Source of the DNA: Methylocella silvestris BL2
GTDB lineage: Bacteria > Pseudomonadota > Alphaproteobacteria > Rhizobiales > Beijerinckiaceae
Assembly: GCF_000021745.1 (NCBI RefSeq)
Contig: NC_011666.1
Span: 1,994,501-2,058,500, forward strand
Reading direction: 5' to 3'
DNA length: 64,000 bases
The position numbers were made by a program, and so were the translations under genes. Below are positions 44,046 through 52,114 of this stretch, piece after piece. The notes beneath the pieces are model-generated. The model worked only from the letters and a program-made list of their open reading frames with translations. It was not told the origin of the DNA and searched no databases. Every line of letters starts with the position of its first letter. Position 1 is the first letter of the stretch.

Positions 44046-45125
44046 TCATCTCTCCTGATTGAGCGCCTGGGCATGCGCAGCAGCCATGCCGAGGACGATC
44101 ATCGCAAAGCCCTGATGCAGCAGCCCCGCCCACAGCGGCACGGCGAGCACGAGCGTCGTGATTCCAATCACAGCCTGCGCGGCGACGAGGACGGCCAGCG
44201 CGGCGGCGCGGCGGCTTGCGGCGCCTCGACCTGCGGCGACGCGCGTATAAAGCGCCTGCGCAAGCGCGAAAACCAGCAGCGCATAGGCGGCCATCCGGTG
44301 CTGGAACTGCACGGTCAGGAGATTGTCGACGAAATTGCGCCACAGCGGCGCCTCTGCCATCAATTGGTCGAGCGGCGGAAAGAACCGTCCGTCCATCAGC
44401 GGCCAGCTATTATAGGCGCGTCCGGCGCGCAGCCCGGCGACGAGGGCGCCGAGGCCAATTTGCGCAAGCGCCGCGACCACAAAGACCAGGGCGAGGCCGA
44501 ACAGGCGGCGCGGCGGCGCGGCAACAGCGGGCGGCCGCGAATTGAGCGAAGCCGCCAGCCAGACCAGGATGGCGAAGGTCACACTCGCCAGCAAAAGATG
44601 CAGCGCGAGCCGCTCCTGCGCCACCTCGGCGCGATCGACGAGGCCGGATTTCACCATCCACCAGCCAACAAACCCCTGCAGCCCGCCAAGCGCGAGGACG
44701 CCGACGAGCTTTGGCTTCAATGAAGGCGGCAGCAGGCCCTTCGCCCAGAAGAAAACCATCGGCAGGAAGGTCGCGAGCCCGATCAGCCGGCCAAGCAGCC
44801 GGTGGCTCCATTCGAAGAAAAAGATGAATTTGAACCCGGCGAGGTCCATGTCGGGAAAGATTTGCGCATATTGCGGGATCTTCTTGTAATTTTCGAATTC
44901 GGCCTGCCAGTCGGCCTGCGAGAGCGGCGGGATCACGCCGGTCAAGGGTTTCCACTGCGTGATGGACAGGCCGGATTCCGTCAGCCGCGTCGCGCCGCCG
45001 ACGAGGACCATCAAGAATACCAGCGCGGCGAGAGTCCAGAGCCAGACGGCGACCGCCGGAACGGTTCGCCAGCTTCGCGCGTCAAAAGCCGACGGCGCCG
45101 GCAGCGGATCGTAAACCCAGGTCAT
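44046..45125 (-). CDS. ctaA: Heme A synthase (COX15/CtaA)
   Basis: A 359-residue inner-membrane enzyme with eight helices that oxidises heme O to heme A for aa3-type cytochrome oxidase. Family features are GGATRLTESGLSITQWKP, EWSHRLLGR, LALHLLLAS, FQHRMAAY and LLHQGFAM, supplying the conserved heme-ligand histidines. The N-terminal extension and the length match the alphaproteobacterial (COX15-like) type. Other oxidase assembly genes are not in the window. Confidence 0.94.
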   Translation of the reverse strand: MTWVYDPLPAPSAFDARSWRTVPAVAVWLWTLAALVFLMVLVGGATRLTESGLSITQWKPLTGVIPPLSQADWQAEFENYKKIPQYAQIFPDMDLAGFKFIFFFEWSHRLLGRLIGLATFLPMVFFWAKGLLPPSLKPKLVGVLALGGLQGFVGWWMVKSGLVDRAEVAQERLALHLLLASVTFAILVWLAASLNSRPPAVAAPPRRLFGLALVFVVAALAQIGLGALVAGLRAGRAYNSWPLMDGRFFPPLDQLMAEAPLWRNFVDNLLTVQFQHRMAAYALLVFALAQALYTRVAAGRGAASRRAAALAVLVAAQAVIGITTLVLAVPLWAGLLHQGFAMIVLGMAAAHAQALNQER

Positions 45126-45304
45126 GTCGCTCCTTCCGGCGCGGCCTCATATGAAACGCTTGTTGCGGACCAGGCCGCGGACTAAGAGCGGAGCGTCGAC
45201 CCGCTTCAGGCGCCGCGCGCTTTCGCGCGCGCCGGAAATCTGATCTATCGCCGCATCATCGCGAAGTCCACGCGACCGGCCCGAACGAGAGGCAAGACAC
45301 GCGC

Positions 45305-45514
45305 ATGCGAATGCGGACGCGCAAATTCATCGGGGCGATCGTGATGACGGCGTTCGTCATCCTCTATTCGCTCGTGGCAATGGCTCTGGCGCAGGCCCGC
45401 CCGGTGCAGGAGGCGGCGCCCGCCATCCAGATCATTTGCTATGCGGCGCTGGGCCTTGCCTGGGTGCTGCCGCTGATGCCGCTCATCCGCTGGATGCAGA
45501 GGCCCGACCGCTGA
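45305..45514 (+). CDS. DUF2842 membrane protein
   Basis: A 69-residue protein with two membrane helices (about 9-31 and 41-60) separated by a short loop, starting RTRKFIGAIVM and ending PLIRWMQRPDR as in DUF2842. The function is unknown. I recall it next to ctaA in many alphaproteobacteria; here it is divergent from ctaA. Confidence 0.85.
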   Translation: MRMRTRKFIGAIVMTAFVILYSLVAMALAQARPVQEAAPAIQIICYAALGLAWVLPLMPLIRWMQRPDR

Positions 45515-45517
45515 AGC

Positions 45518-46951
45518 TCAGGCGGCGTCAAGGCTGAGGCCGCGCGGCGACGATTGTTTCGGCGCGCCGATCACGAGCACATTCTTCGCCCGCCATCCAG
45601 CGAGATTGGCGCCGGAGCCGACGATCACCGCCTCGCGCGGCTCGGCCGCGGCCGTCAGCACGACGAAATCGGCCTCTCCCGAAAGCGTTCGAATCATATC
45701 CTCCCGCTCCAGCGCAGAGACCGTCAGCCAGATAAAATCATAGGCGCCCTCCAGCGCTTGCAGGATTATGGAGAGTTCGGCGCCGGGCGCCGCCGCTTCG
45801 GGCGAAACGCCTTGCCGGCCGCGCGGCAAAAAATGCAGCCGAGAACTCGGGTCGCGGGAGATGACCTCGGCGAAGGACGCCTCCCCCGAGATGAGCTCCG
45901 AGAGGCCCGGTCCCGCCTCCTCGCGCGCGCCGCCGGTGGGGTCCGTCAGTCCGGCGAGATCGATCATGATGGAACGCCCTTCGGCGTCGAGCAGCCTTGC
46001 CAGAGCGACGAGAACGTCGGCCGCTCCGCCGGCGGCGAGCCGCGCGCCCAGAATGCGGATCGCTCCCGAAGGCCGGCGCGCGGCGAGAATACGCGCCGCC
46101 GCGTCCTCGAGCGCATTGGCGTTCTGAGCTTCGGCGCGCCGCCCTGCCGAGTCCCGCCCGGCCGAGGTTTGCGCGCCGGGCGCTTCCTTGAGACGCAGGA
46201 AGACGCCGGGGTCTCCGATCGCGCGCGGCGGCGCCAGCGGCTCCTCGATGCGGCTCAAGGGCCGCGTCAGCAGAGCGCAGCCTGTCCCCACGACGAGAGC
46301 CGCCGCGGCGCCGATCGCGGCAAGAAGGCCGGTGGTCGGAAAAACCGGCTGCTGCGGCGGGCGCGCCGGCGCGATCACGCGCGCGGAAATCTGCGAAGCT
46401 TCGGCGCCAGCTTCGACAAACAAAGCGGCGACGCGATTGGCCGCCCGCGCGGAAAAATCGGCGTCATCGGAGCGGAACGCGATTGTTACGATTCGATCGC
46501 GATCCGAGGACTTGACGCTGAGGCGGTCCTGAAACGCCTCCAGGGCGCGCTCATCGGCGCGCGGACGCCCTTCTTCACCTGCTGCGCCAAGAAAGATCAG
46601 GGCCCGCGCCGCGGCCGTCATATCCCCGTTCCCGGACAATTCCGGCCTCGTTTCGGCGCCGAGCGATTTCATTGCGCGCCGCGCGAGATCGCGCGAGCCG
46701 AGCAGCGCCTCGCCCTGGGTCAGGATCTGACGATTCAGGACAAGATCCGGCCGCGCCTCAACAGCTGCGACGAAAATCTGCGCTTCGGCCTGATATTGCG
46801 GGGTCGCAGCCATGAGGAAGGCGATGATCGCGAGCGGCCCGGTCAGCGCGGCTGCAAACAGCGCGGCCCGACGGGCGGCCGCCTCCTGACGCAGCGCCGC
46901 AAACCAGTTGCGGCGCTCGGCCCGCGGCTCTTCCCAGTCCAGCCAATGCAT
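45518..46951 (-). CDS. Wzz/BY-kinase-like membrane protein with degenerate kinase domain
   Basis: A 477-residue protein built like polysaccharide co-polymerases. TM1 is at about 29-49, a periplasmic coiled region at 50-195, a Pro-rich segment RPPQQPVFPTT just before TM2 at 207-228, and a cytosolic domain at 285-470. The cytosolic part resembles a BY-kinase/ParA-like fold but the P-loop position (about 299-312) lacks a GKS/T, while a Walker A'-like SIMIDLAG (327-334) remains. There is no Tyr cluster at the end. A chain-length or regulatory role in exopolysaccharide export is inference; no export genes are next to it. Confidence 0.7.
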   Translation of the reverse strand: MHWLDWEEPRAERRNWFAALRQEAAARRAALFAAALTGPLAIIAFLMAATPQYQAEAQIFVAAVEARPDLVLNRQILTQGEALLGSRDLARRAMKSLGAETRPELSGNGDMTAAARALIFLGAAGEEGRPRADERALEAFQDRLSVKSSDRDRIVTIAFRSDDADFSARAANRVAALFVEAGAEASQISARVIAPARPPQQPVFPTTGLLAAIGAAAALVVGTGCALLTRPLSRIEEPLAPPRAIGDPGVFLRLKEAPGAQTSAGRDSAGRRAEAQNANALEDAAARILAARRPSGAIRILGARLAAGGAADVLVALARLLDAEGRSIMIDLAGLTDPTGGAREEAGPGLSELISGEASFAEVISRDPSSRLHFLPRGRQGVSPEAAAPGAELSIILQALEGAYDFIWLTVSALEREDMIRTLSGEADFVVLTAAAEPREAVIVGSGANLAGWRAKNVLVIGAPKQSSPRGLSLDAA

Positions 46952-47039
46952 CGGAAGGCTCCGAGACCCAACGCCTGCATGAGACGCCCATTATGGTTTC
47001 GGAGTCGTTAACGGCGACTGCTAGCTTCTAGCGGTCCAC

Positions 47040-47996
47040 TTAATGCCCAGATTTGCGTCCGGAGATCCGCAACGCGGCCTTCAGCGTATTGCTCATCAGC
47101 ATGGCGATCGTCATCGGTCCGACGCCGCCCGGCACCGGGGTGATCGCCGCGGCCGTATCGAGCGATTCGGCGAAGGCGACGTCGCCGACAAGCCGCGTCT
47201 TGGATTTGGCGGCCGGGTCGGTCGCCGGGACACGGTTGATGCCGACGTCGATCACGATTGCGCCCGGCTTGATCCAATCGCCCTTGATCATCTCGGGACG
47301 GCCGACCGCCGCGATCAGCACGTCGGCCCGCCGCACGACCGCGGGAAGATCGCGCGTGCGCGAATGCGCGATGGTGACGGTCGCGTTCTGGGCGAGCAGC
47401 AGTTGCGCGATCGGCTTGCCGACGAGATTAGAGCGTCCGACGACGACGGCCTCAGCGCCCTGAAGCTTGAAATTAAGCGCCGCCGCCGCTTTCTGCAGCA
47501 AGATCATGCTGCCGGCCGGGGTGCAGGGGATCAGCGCGCGCTCAATATCGCCGATCGCAAGCAGGCCCGAATTGATCGGATGCAGCCCGTCGACGTCTTT
47601 TTCGGGCGCAATCGATTCAATGATGCGGGTCGCGTCCGCGCCATTGGGCAAAGGCAGCTGCAGCAGAATGCCATGGATTTTCGGGTCGGCGTTCAGTTTC
47701 TGGATGACCGCCAGAATCTCCGCTTCGGTTGATTCGGCTGGCAGGTCATGCTGCACGGAATGAAAGCCGCAAGCCTTCGCCGCCTTGCCCTTCGCGCCGA
47801 CATAGACCTGACTTGCGGGGTCGGCGCCGACGAGAATAACGGCGAGACCCGGCTGCAACCCGTCGAGGCCGCGCACCTGTTCGGTGATCTCCGCGAGCAC
47901 TTCTTCCGATCCGCGCTTGCCGTCGATCAGAAGCGCCTTGCCGCTTGAAGGGCGCAGGACGCCGGTCTCAGGGGTCGACAGTTGGGCGACGGACAT
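47040..47996 (-). CDS. folD: Methylenetetrahydrofolate dehydrogenase/cyclohydrolase
   Basis: A 318-residue bifunctional cytosolic enzyme oxidising 5,10-methylene-THF to methenyl-THF and hydrolysing it to 10-formyl-THF. The catalytic motif has Tyr65 and Lys69 in [31 protein letters not shown], and [12 protein letters not shown] complete the signature. About 20 extra residues precede the usual start. In C1-using bacteria FolD links folate C1 units to formate and serine, which fits but is not shown here. Confidence 0.96.
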   Translation of the reverse strand: MSVAQLSTPETGVLRPSSGKALLIDGKRGSEEVLAEITEQVRGLDGLQPGLAVILVGADPASQVYVGAKGKAAKACGFHSVQHDLPAESTEAEILAVIQKLNADPKIHGILLQLPLPNGADATRIIESIAPEKDVDGLHPINSGLLAIGDIERALIPCTPAGSMILLQKAAAALNFKLQGAEAVVVGRSNLVGKPIAQLLLAQNATVTIAHSRTRDLPAVVRRADVLIAAVGRPEMIKGDWIKPGAIVIDVGINRVPATDPAAKSKTRLVGDVAFAESLDTAAAITPVPGGVGPMTIAMLMSNTLKAALRISGRKSGH

Positions 47997-48165
47997 TTGT
48001 AACCTCCAGCCTGGTTTCTTGTTCGCGGCAGAATTTCGAGCCCAAGCGGGATTTTCGCGCGCGCGGCGCCGACGTCTTCGAATGGGCGAAGCTTTCGGGA
48101 AAATAGGGAGCGCTGCGCCGAACGGATAGCAAAATAATTTTGGCCGCCGCCAAGTTTATTTTGCA

Positions 48166-48191
48166 AACGCCGGAGGGCTGTCTCCGGCGTT
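48166..48191 (-). terminator. Hairpin terminator of the holin-fusion gene
   Basis: A perfect 10-bp stem (AACGCCGGAG / CTCCGGCGTT) with a 6-base loop begins 7 bases after the stop codon at 48198. On the minus strand the arm ends in TTTGCAAAATAAA, a modest U tract. Confidence 0.7.
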
Positions 48192-48197
48192 CGTCGT

Positions 48198-50345
48198 TTA
48201 CGCCGTGACAAGCGGCGCTGTGGCTGCTGCAACAGGTTCTTCGCCCGTCCCGCCATCCGGCGCGACGTCGAGCAATTCCGCGACTTCAAAATGCATCCCG
48301 TCTGGCCGGGATCTGAAATGGCCGCCCCAATAGAAGCCGAATTGATTGGCGATTTGGACGAGATCGCGCACCGATCCCGGCTGACCTTTCAGCGCCGGCC
48401 GGGCTTTCAGCGGGTTGAACCGCGCATTGATGTCGAACGCCGTGCCGAAGGCGTGATTGCTGAGGGTGGTCGTGCTGCCGCGGATGAAGCGAGGATTATA
48501 GGCGCCGTCGAACGTCAGCACCTCGTCGAGCAGCCCCTGCTTTTCCCATTCGAGCCAGAGCGCCGTCAGCTGCGCGGCGGCGAGCCGGTGGAACTGCATT
48601 TTGAGCGGTCCCGGCTTGCCCAAGACGGAGCGCAGCGGGATGGCGACCGTAATGATATTGCGGGCCGCCCAATCATTGGTGACCCTGATATGCTCGGGAT
48701 CGCCCGGTTGTGGGGAAGGCGCGAAAGTGAAGGCGCCGAACAGCTTTTGCCTGTCGGCGATGCTGATCAATGGCGCAAAGGCAGGCGGCGGCGGAAAATC
48801 CGGTCCCGACTCGTCAACGGGTCTGGACGGCGCTGCAGGGCCGGCCGGGGCCGGCGCGGCCGGGCGGTCCGAGAGCTCATCGGCAAAGCTCGGGGTCGCG
48901 CCGCTGCCGCTCCATCCGTCGGCGTCCGAGACGCGCATGCAGTCGGAAAAGAAGGCGACATATTTGTCGATGTGATGGCCCGTGCCGGTCGGATAGCAAA
49001 GCAGCTTCCAGCGGTTTGCGGGCGCGTCGTCGCGCCGGATCGAGCCCGCATTGTAAGCGGCGGCGACGAGCGGCGGATCGAAATGCGTCGAGCCCCTTTG
49101 CTCGGCGATATAGGCTGTTCCGGCGTTGATCGAAACCGCCGGATCGAGCAGGTCGTCGGCTGTAAGGCCCGGGCGCCGCAGCGCGCCGCGGGCGGTGCCG
49201 ACGAGGGTTTGCATCAGGCCGACGCTTTGGTCGTTGATCTTCGGTTCAAACCGGCGCGCCGTGGGGTCGCCGCCGCTTTCCGTCGCGATGGTCGCGACGA
49301 TGAGTTCGACCGGGACGCCATATTTTTGCGCCGCCGCGGCGCAAGGGGCGCCGAACTTCGTCCAGATTTTGCGCACCGTCGTAGGCTCGCCCGGCGTGCC
49401 CATGGCCGCCGCTCCGTCGATGGCGACGCCGGCCGCCGTCAGCGCCCACGATACGCCGTCGGCAAAATGCCGATGCGGTGTCGTCAGTTCGGCCATGGTT
49501 TCGCTAACGACGCCGGGGCGCGCTGGCGTCACTGGTTGCGTCGGCGGCAGTTCCAGGCTCGGCGCGGGCTGCGGCGAGAGCGGGCCGACGCCGCCCGGCG
49601 CGAAGCCGCCTTGAGGCGACATCTGGCCTGGCGCCTCCGGGCGGCTGCGCGGCGCCGCCGGGCTTGGCGCTCCGATCGGCGCTCCTCCCGGCGCCCCTCC
49701 GGCAAGCGGAGGCGCCGCCGCGCTCGGAGCAGGCGAAGGCGCAGGCCCGGCCGAAATCGCCTGCGCGCCCTGAAGTTCGAGCATGCGATCCTTGCCGCGC
49801 GAGCCGAGCGAGGAGCCAAGCCAGAAATTCATCACCGTGGCGAAGGCGGCGGCGAGCGCGCCGATCAATATATTGACGATCTGCAGGATGGTGGGATCGA
49901 CGCCCTGCGGCGGCAGCACGGCCTTGCCAAGCGTCATTAGCGTCAGAAGCGCCAAGAATCCGATGACCACCATGAAAGAGATGACGGTCGGCGTCCATTG
50001 CATCAGCGGGCTCGTGGCCGCGAGGGCCTCGGCGAAACGCCGCGCGCCCGCCGTGCTCTCGTTGGCGAGCGTATCCGCCTTCAAATCCGCTTCGCGTTGG
50101 TTTTGGGCGTCTTGAAATGCGGCCTGCTGGCCGGCGAAAGCGATCCGCGCCAGCTCGGCCTGAAGATCCGCTTTAATCTTCGGGTCTTCCATGACGATCT
50201 TCGTCGCTTCTTCTGGCGAATCCGTCTTGGTGATCTGGGTCACCGCATCGGCGACTTTCTGTCCGATCTGGCCGGCCTTGTCTCCCGAAAACAACTGCAA
50301 CAGTTGGGGGACGAGTTGAATCGCGAGCCCGATGAGCGGGTTCAT
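48198..50345 (-). CDS. Holin-lytic transglycosylase-M15 peptidase fusion
   Basis: A 715-residue protein that joins three lysis functions. Residues 1-180 look like the GTA-type three-helix holin (MNPLIGLAIQLVPQLLQLF, acidic helical stretch, then helices at about 118-141 and 152-176). A Pro/Ala/Gly linker runs to about 285. Residues about 335-470 are a lytic transglycosylase with catalytic Glu356 in ATIATESGGDP, then SVGLMQT and VAAAYNAGS. After a second linker, residues about 535-692 are an M15-type peptidase with zinc ligands His631, Asp638 (SNHAFGTAFDIN) and His685 (DGMHFEV). No phage or GTA genes flank it. Cell-wall cleavage at the inner membrane or export through its own holin region is inference. 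Confidence 0.8.
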   Translation of the reverse strand: MNPLIGLAIQLVPQLLQLFSGDKAGQIGQKVADAVTQITKTDSPEEATKIVMEDPKIKADLQAELARIAFAGQQAAFQDAQNQREADLKADTLANESTAGARRFAEALAATSPLMQWTPTVISFMVVIGFLALLTLMTLGKAVLPPQGVDPTILQIVNILIGALAAAFATVMNFWLGSSLGSRGKDRMLELQGAQAISAGPAPSPAPSAAAPPLAGGAPGGAPIGAPSPAAPRSRPEAPGQMSPQGGFAPGGVGPLSPQPAPSLELPPTQPVTPARPGVVSETMAELTTPHRHFADGVSWALTAAGVAIDGAAAMGTPGEPTTVRKIWTKFGAPCAAAAQKYGVPVELIVATIATESGGDPTARRFEPKINDQSVGLMQTLVGTARGALRRPGLTADDLLDPAVSINAGTAYIAEQRGSTHFDPPLVAAAYNAGSIRRDDAPANRWKLLCYPTGTGHHIDKYVAFFSDCMRVSDADGWSGSGATPSFADELSDRPAAPAPAGPAAPSRPVDESGPDFPPPPAFAPLISIADRQKLFGAFTFAPSPQPGDPEHIRVTNDWAARNIITVAIPLRSVLGKPGPLKMQFHRLAAAQLTALWLEWEKQGLLDEVLTFDGAYNPRFIRGSTTTLSNHAFGTAFDINARFNPLKARPALKGQPGSVRDLVQIANQFGFYWGGHFRSRPDGMHFEVAELLDVAPDGGTGEEPVAAATAPLVTA

Positions 50346-50382
50346 GGCGGCTCCCTCCCGATTAAAATCAATCTATTGTTGG

Positions 50383-50411
50383 ATTATAGCTTGCCTTCGC
50401 TCCGCTGTCGG
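50383..50411 (-). promoter_or_regulatory. Candidate sigma-70 promoter of the holin-fusion gene
   Basis: On the minus strand CCGACA and a perfect TATAAT are separated by 17 bases, ending 38 bases before the ATG at 50345. The implied leader is about 30 bases and includes the GGGAGGGAG ribosome binding site. Confidence 0.6.
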
Positions 50412-50479
50412 CGGCGATCGCGGCCTGCATCCTTATGATTTCCTTAAATTGTTTTGGCCAAGCCTTATGGCGCTACAGC

Positions 50480-51358
50480 TTAAGCTGTTTGAGGCGCGCG
50501 CCAACTATAGCGCGCGACATGATGAGCGACCGCCCCCGGCTGAAGGATGCGCATCGAGGGTTTTTCGGCGAGCTCGCCGCAAAATCCTTCCGGATCGCCG
50601 TAGCCGGTCCAGGATTCGATCGACAGAAACCGGGCGCCCGGCTTCGACCACAGCGCGACATGCGGAAAATTTGATGTCTCGACCTTGATCGCCGCGCCCT
50701 CCGGCCCCTCGAAACTCAGGCTGCGGCTGCGCGTGTTGAGAAAACAGAGCGCCTCGGCGGAAAAAAGCTCCGGCGACAAGGGCAGTCTGCGACCCTGGAG
50801 CGGAAGGGCGCGCTGCTCGGCGCAAAACAGCCCCTGCGGCGAGATTTTCGGCGCGAAGGGTTGTTCCTCAGCCGCGAACATGATGGCGTAGTCGCCCGCC
50901 GTCCCGCCCGCAAAAGGCCAGTGGAAGCCCGGATGCAGGCCGCAGGCGTAAGGCATCGGCCGGGCGTCACGGTTCTTCACGGTGAGGCCGACCGCCAAAG
51001 CCGTGTCGAACAAAGCGTAATTGACGCCGAGCCAGAAATCGAACGGATAGACCGCCAGCGTTTCGGCGCTGCTCGACAGGGTGAGCCTTGCGCGCTGCGC
51101 GCTCGTCGTGCTCGGCGAAAAGCACATCCGGCTGGCGAAGCCATGCACCTCGGCCGGGTAGCTCTTCCCCTCGACGCGGATTTTTGCGTCATGCGTCCAG
51201 CCGACGAGCGGAAACAGAAGCGGCGATGTGGCGTCCCATATCGCCGGATCCTTGTCCCAGAGGAGCGGCGTTCCGCCGACGCTCCAGCGCATGGCCTCGG
51301 CGCCGCGCAGGGCGATGGTCGCCCTCGCGGAGCCGACGCTAAGTTCAATCACATCCAT
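50480..51358 (-). CDS. Aldose 1-epimerase family protein
   Basis: A 292-residue galactose-mutarotase-like protein of the LacX subgroup. The beta-sandwich family pattern is recognisable: an N-terminal ATIALRGAEAMRWSVGGTPLLWDKDPAIWDATSPLLFPLVG with the W-x-x-x-x-P-x-L-F-P motif, then EVHGFASRM, YACGLHPGFHWPF, and the later VALWSKPGARFLSIESWTG. Conserved His residues for catalysis are in EVHGF and LHPGFHW. The sugar is unknown. The frame reaches back to 51475 but the family begins at MDVIEL, so the ATG at 51358 is chosen. Confidence 0.87.
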   Translation of the reverse strand: MDVIELSVGSARATIALRGAEAMRWSVGGTPLLWDKDPAIWDATSPLLFPLVGWTHDAKIRVEGKSYPAEVHGFASRMCFSPSTTSAQRARLTLSSSAETLAVYPFDFWLGVNYALFDTALAVGLTVKNRDARPMPYACGLHPGFHWPFAGGTAGDYAIMFAAEEQPFAPKISPQGLFCAEQRALPLQGRRLPLSPELFSAEALCFLNTRSRSLSFEGPEGAAIKVETSNFPHVALWSKPGARFLSIESWTGYGDPEGFCGELAEKPSMRILQPGAVAHHVARYSWRAPQTA

Positions 51359-51592
51359 CGAAAACCGTTTCTCCGCCAGCCGGCGTGGGGCCAGCGGCGC
51401 CAGCAGAGGCGAGCCCGCCGCCGCGGTCAAGGCCAGGCTCGCGCCGTGAGCGAAACAATTCCCCTGCGCCATCATCGGAAAGGATGACAGGCCGCGGGCG
51501 AATTATGGCGGCGCAGCGTCGATGTGCGCAATCTCACAGGCGCGGCGGCGGATGGGCGCCACGGTCATTTCCAATGACTTGGGAGAGACGTC

Positions 51593-51952
51593 ATGAACCA
51601 TCTGACCGCAGCCGCAGCCGCCATCATAGCCGCGTTAAGTTCGCCGTCCGTCGCCAGCCCGGCCGGAGAATGGCGCATCGCCGACGGCACCGCCAATGTC
51701 GCGATTCGCTCCTGCGGCGCCAATTTTTGCGGTTATGTGTCCTGGGCCAAGGATTCCGACATGATCGGCAAGCCGGTGCTGATCAGCATGAAGCCCAATG
51801 GAGACGTCTGGGCGGGCTCGATCGTCAACGCCCGGGACGGCCAAAAATATATCGGCCGCATGTCGCTGCGCGGCGAACAGGTGCTGAAGGTCGAAGGCTG
51901 TGTCCTCGGCGGCATGATCTGCGGCGGCCAGCAATGGTCGCGCCTGAAGTAA
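51593..51952 (+). CDS. DUF2147 exported protein
   Basis: A 119-residue protein with a signal peptide (cleavage near VAS-PAG) and a short DUF2147 domain: GEWRIADGTANVAIRSCGANFCGYVSWAK, then a beta-strand series and CVLGGMICGGQQWSRLK at the end. Four cysteines may form two disulfides in the periplasm. The function is unknown. GGGAGAGACGTC before the ATG gives a good ribosome binding site. Confidence 0.85.
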   Translation: MNHLTAAAAAIIAALSSPSVASPAGEWRIADGTANVAIRSCGANFCGYVSWAKDSDMIGKPVLISMKPNGDVWAGSIVNARDGQKYIGRMSLRGEQVLKVEGCVLGGMICGGQQWSRLK

Positions 51953-52114
51953 TTTCGTGAAAGCCAAGCTGCCCGCCCCCGGCGCTTTCGCTTTGGCGCC
52001 GCGACGCAAACGCGCTAAATCTCATTGCGGCGATCGCCTGACTTCAATCGCCTAATATGGATCGCCGGATTTGGATCGGCCGCGCTCTGGCGCCGAACGC
52101 GGGATAAACGGCAT

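Noticed and set aside
45554-47011. 485-codon open frame on the plus strand
   Set aside because: Antisense of the Wzz-like gene, which has a coherent membrane topology.
48291-49940. 549-codon open frame on the plus strand
   Set aside because: Antisense of the holin fusion gene; Arg-rich without domains.
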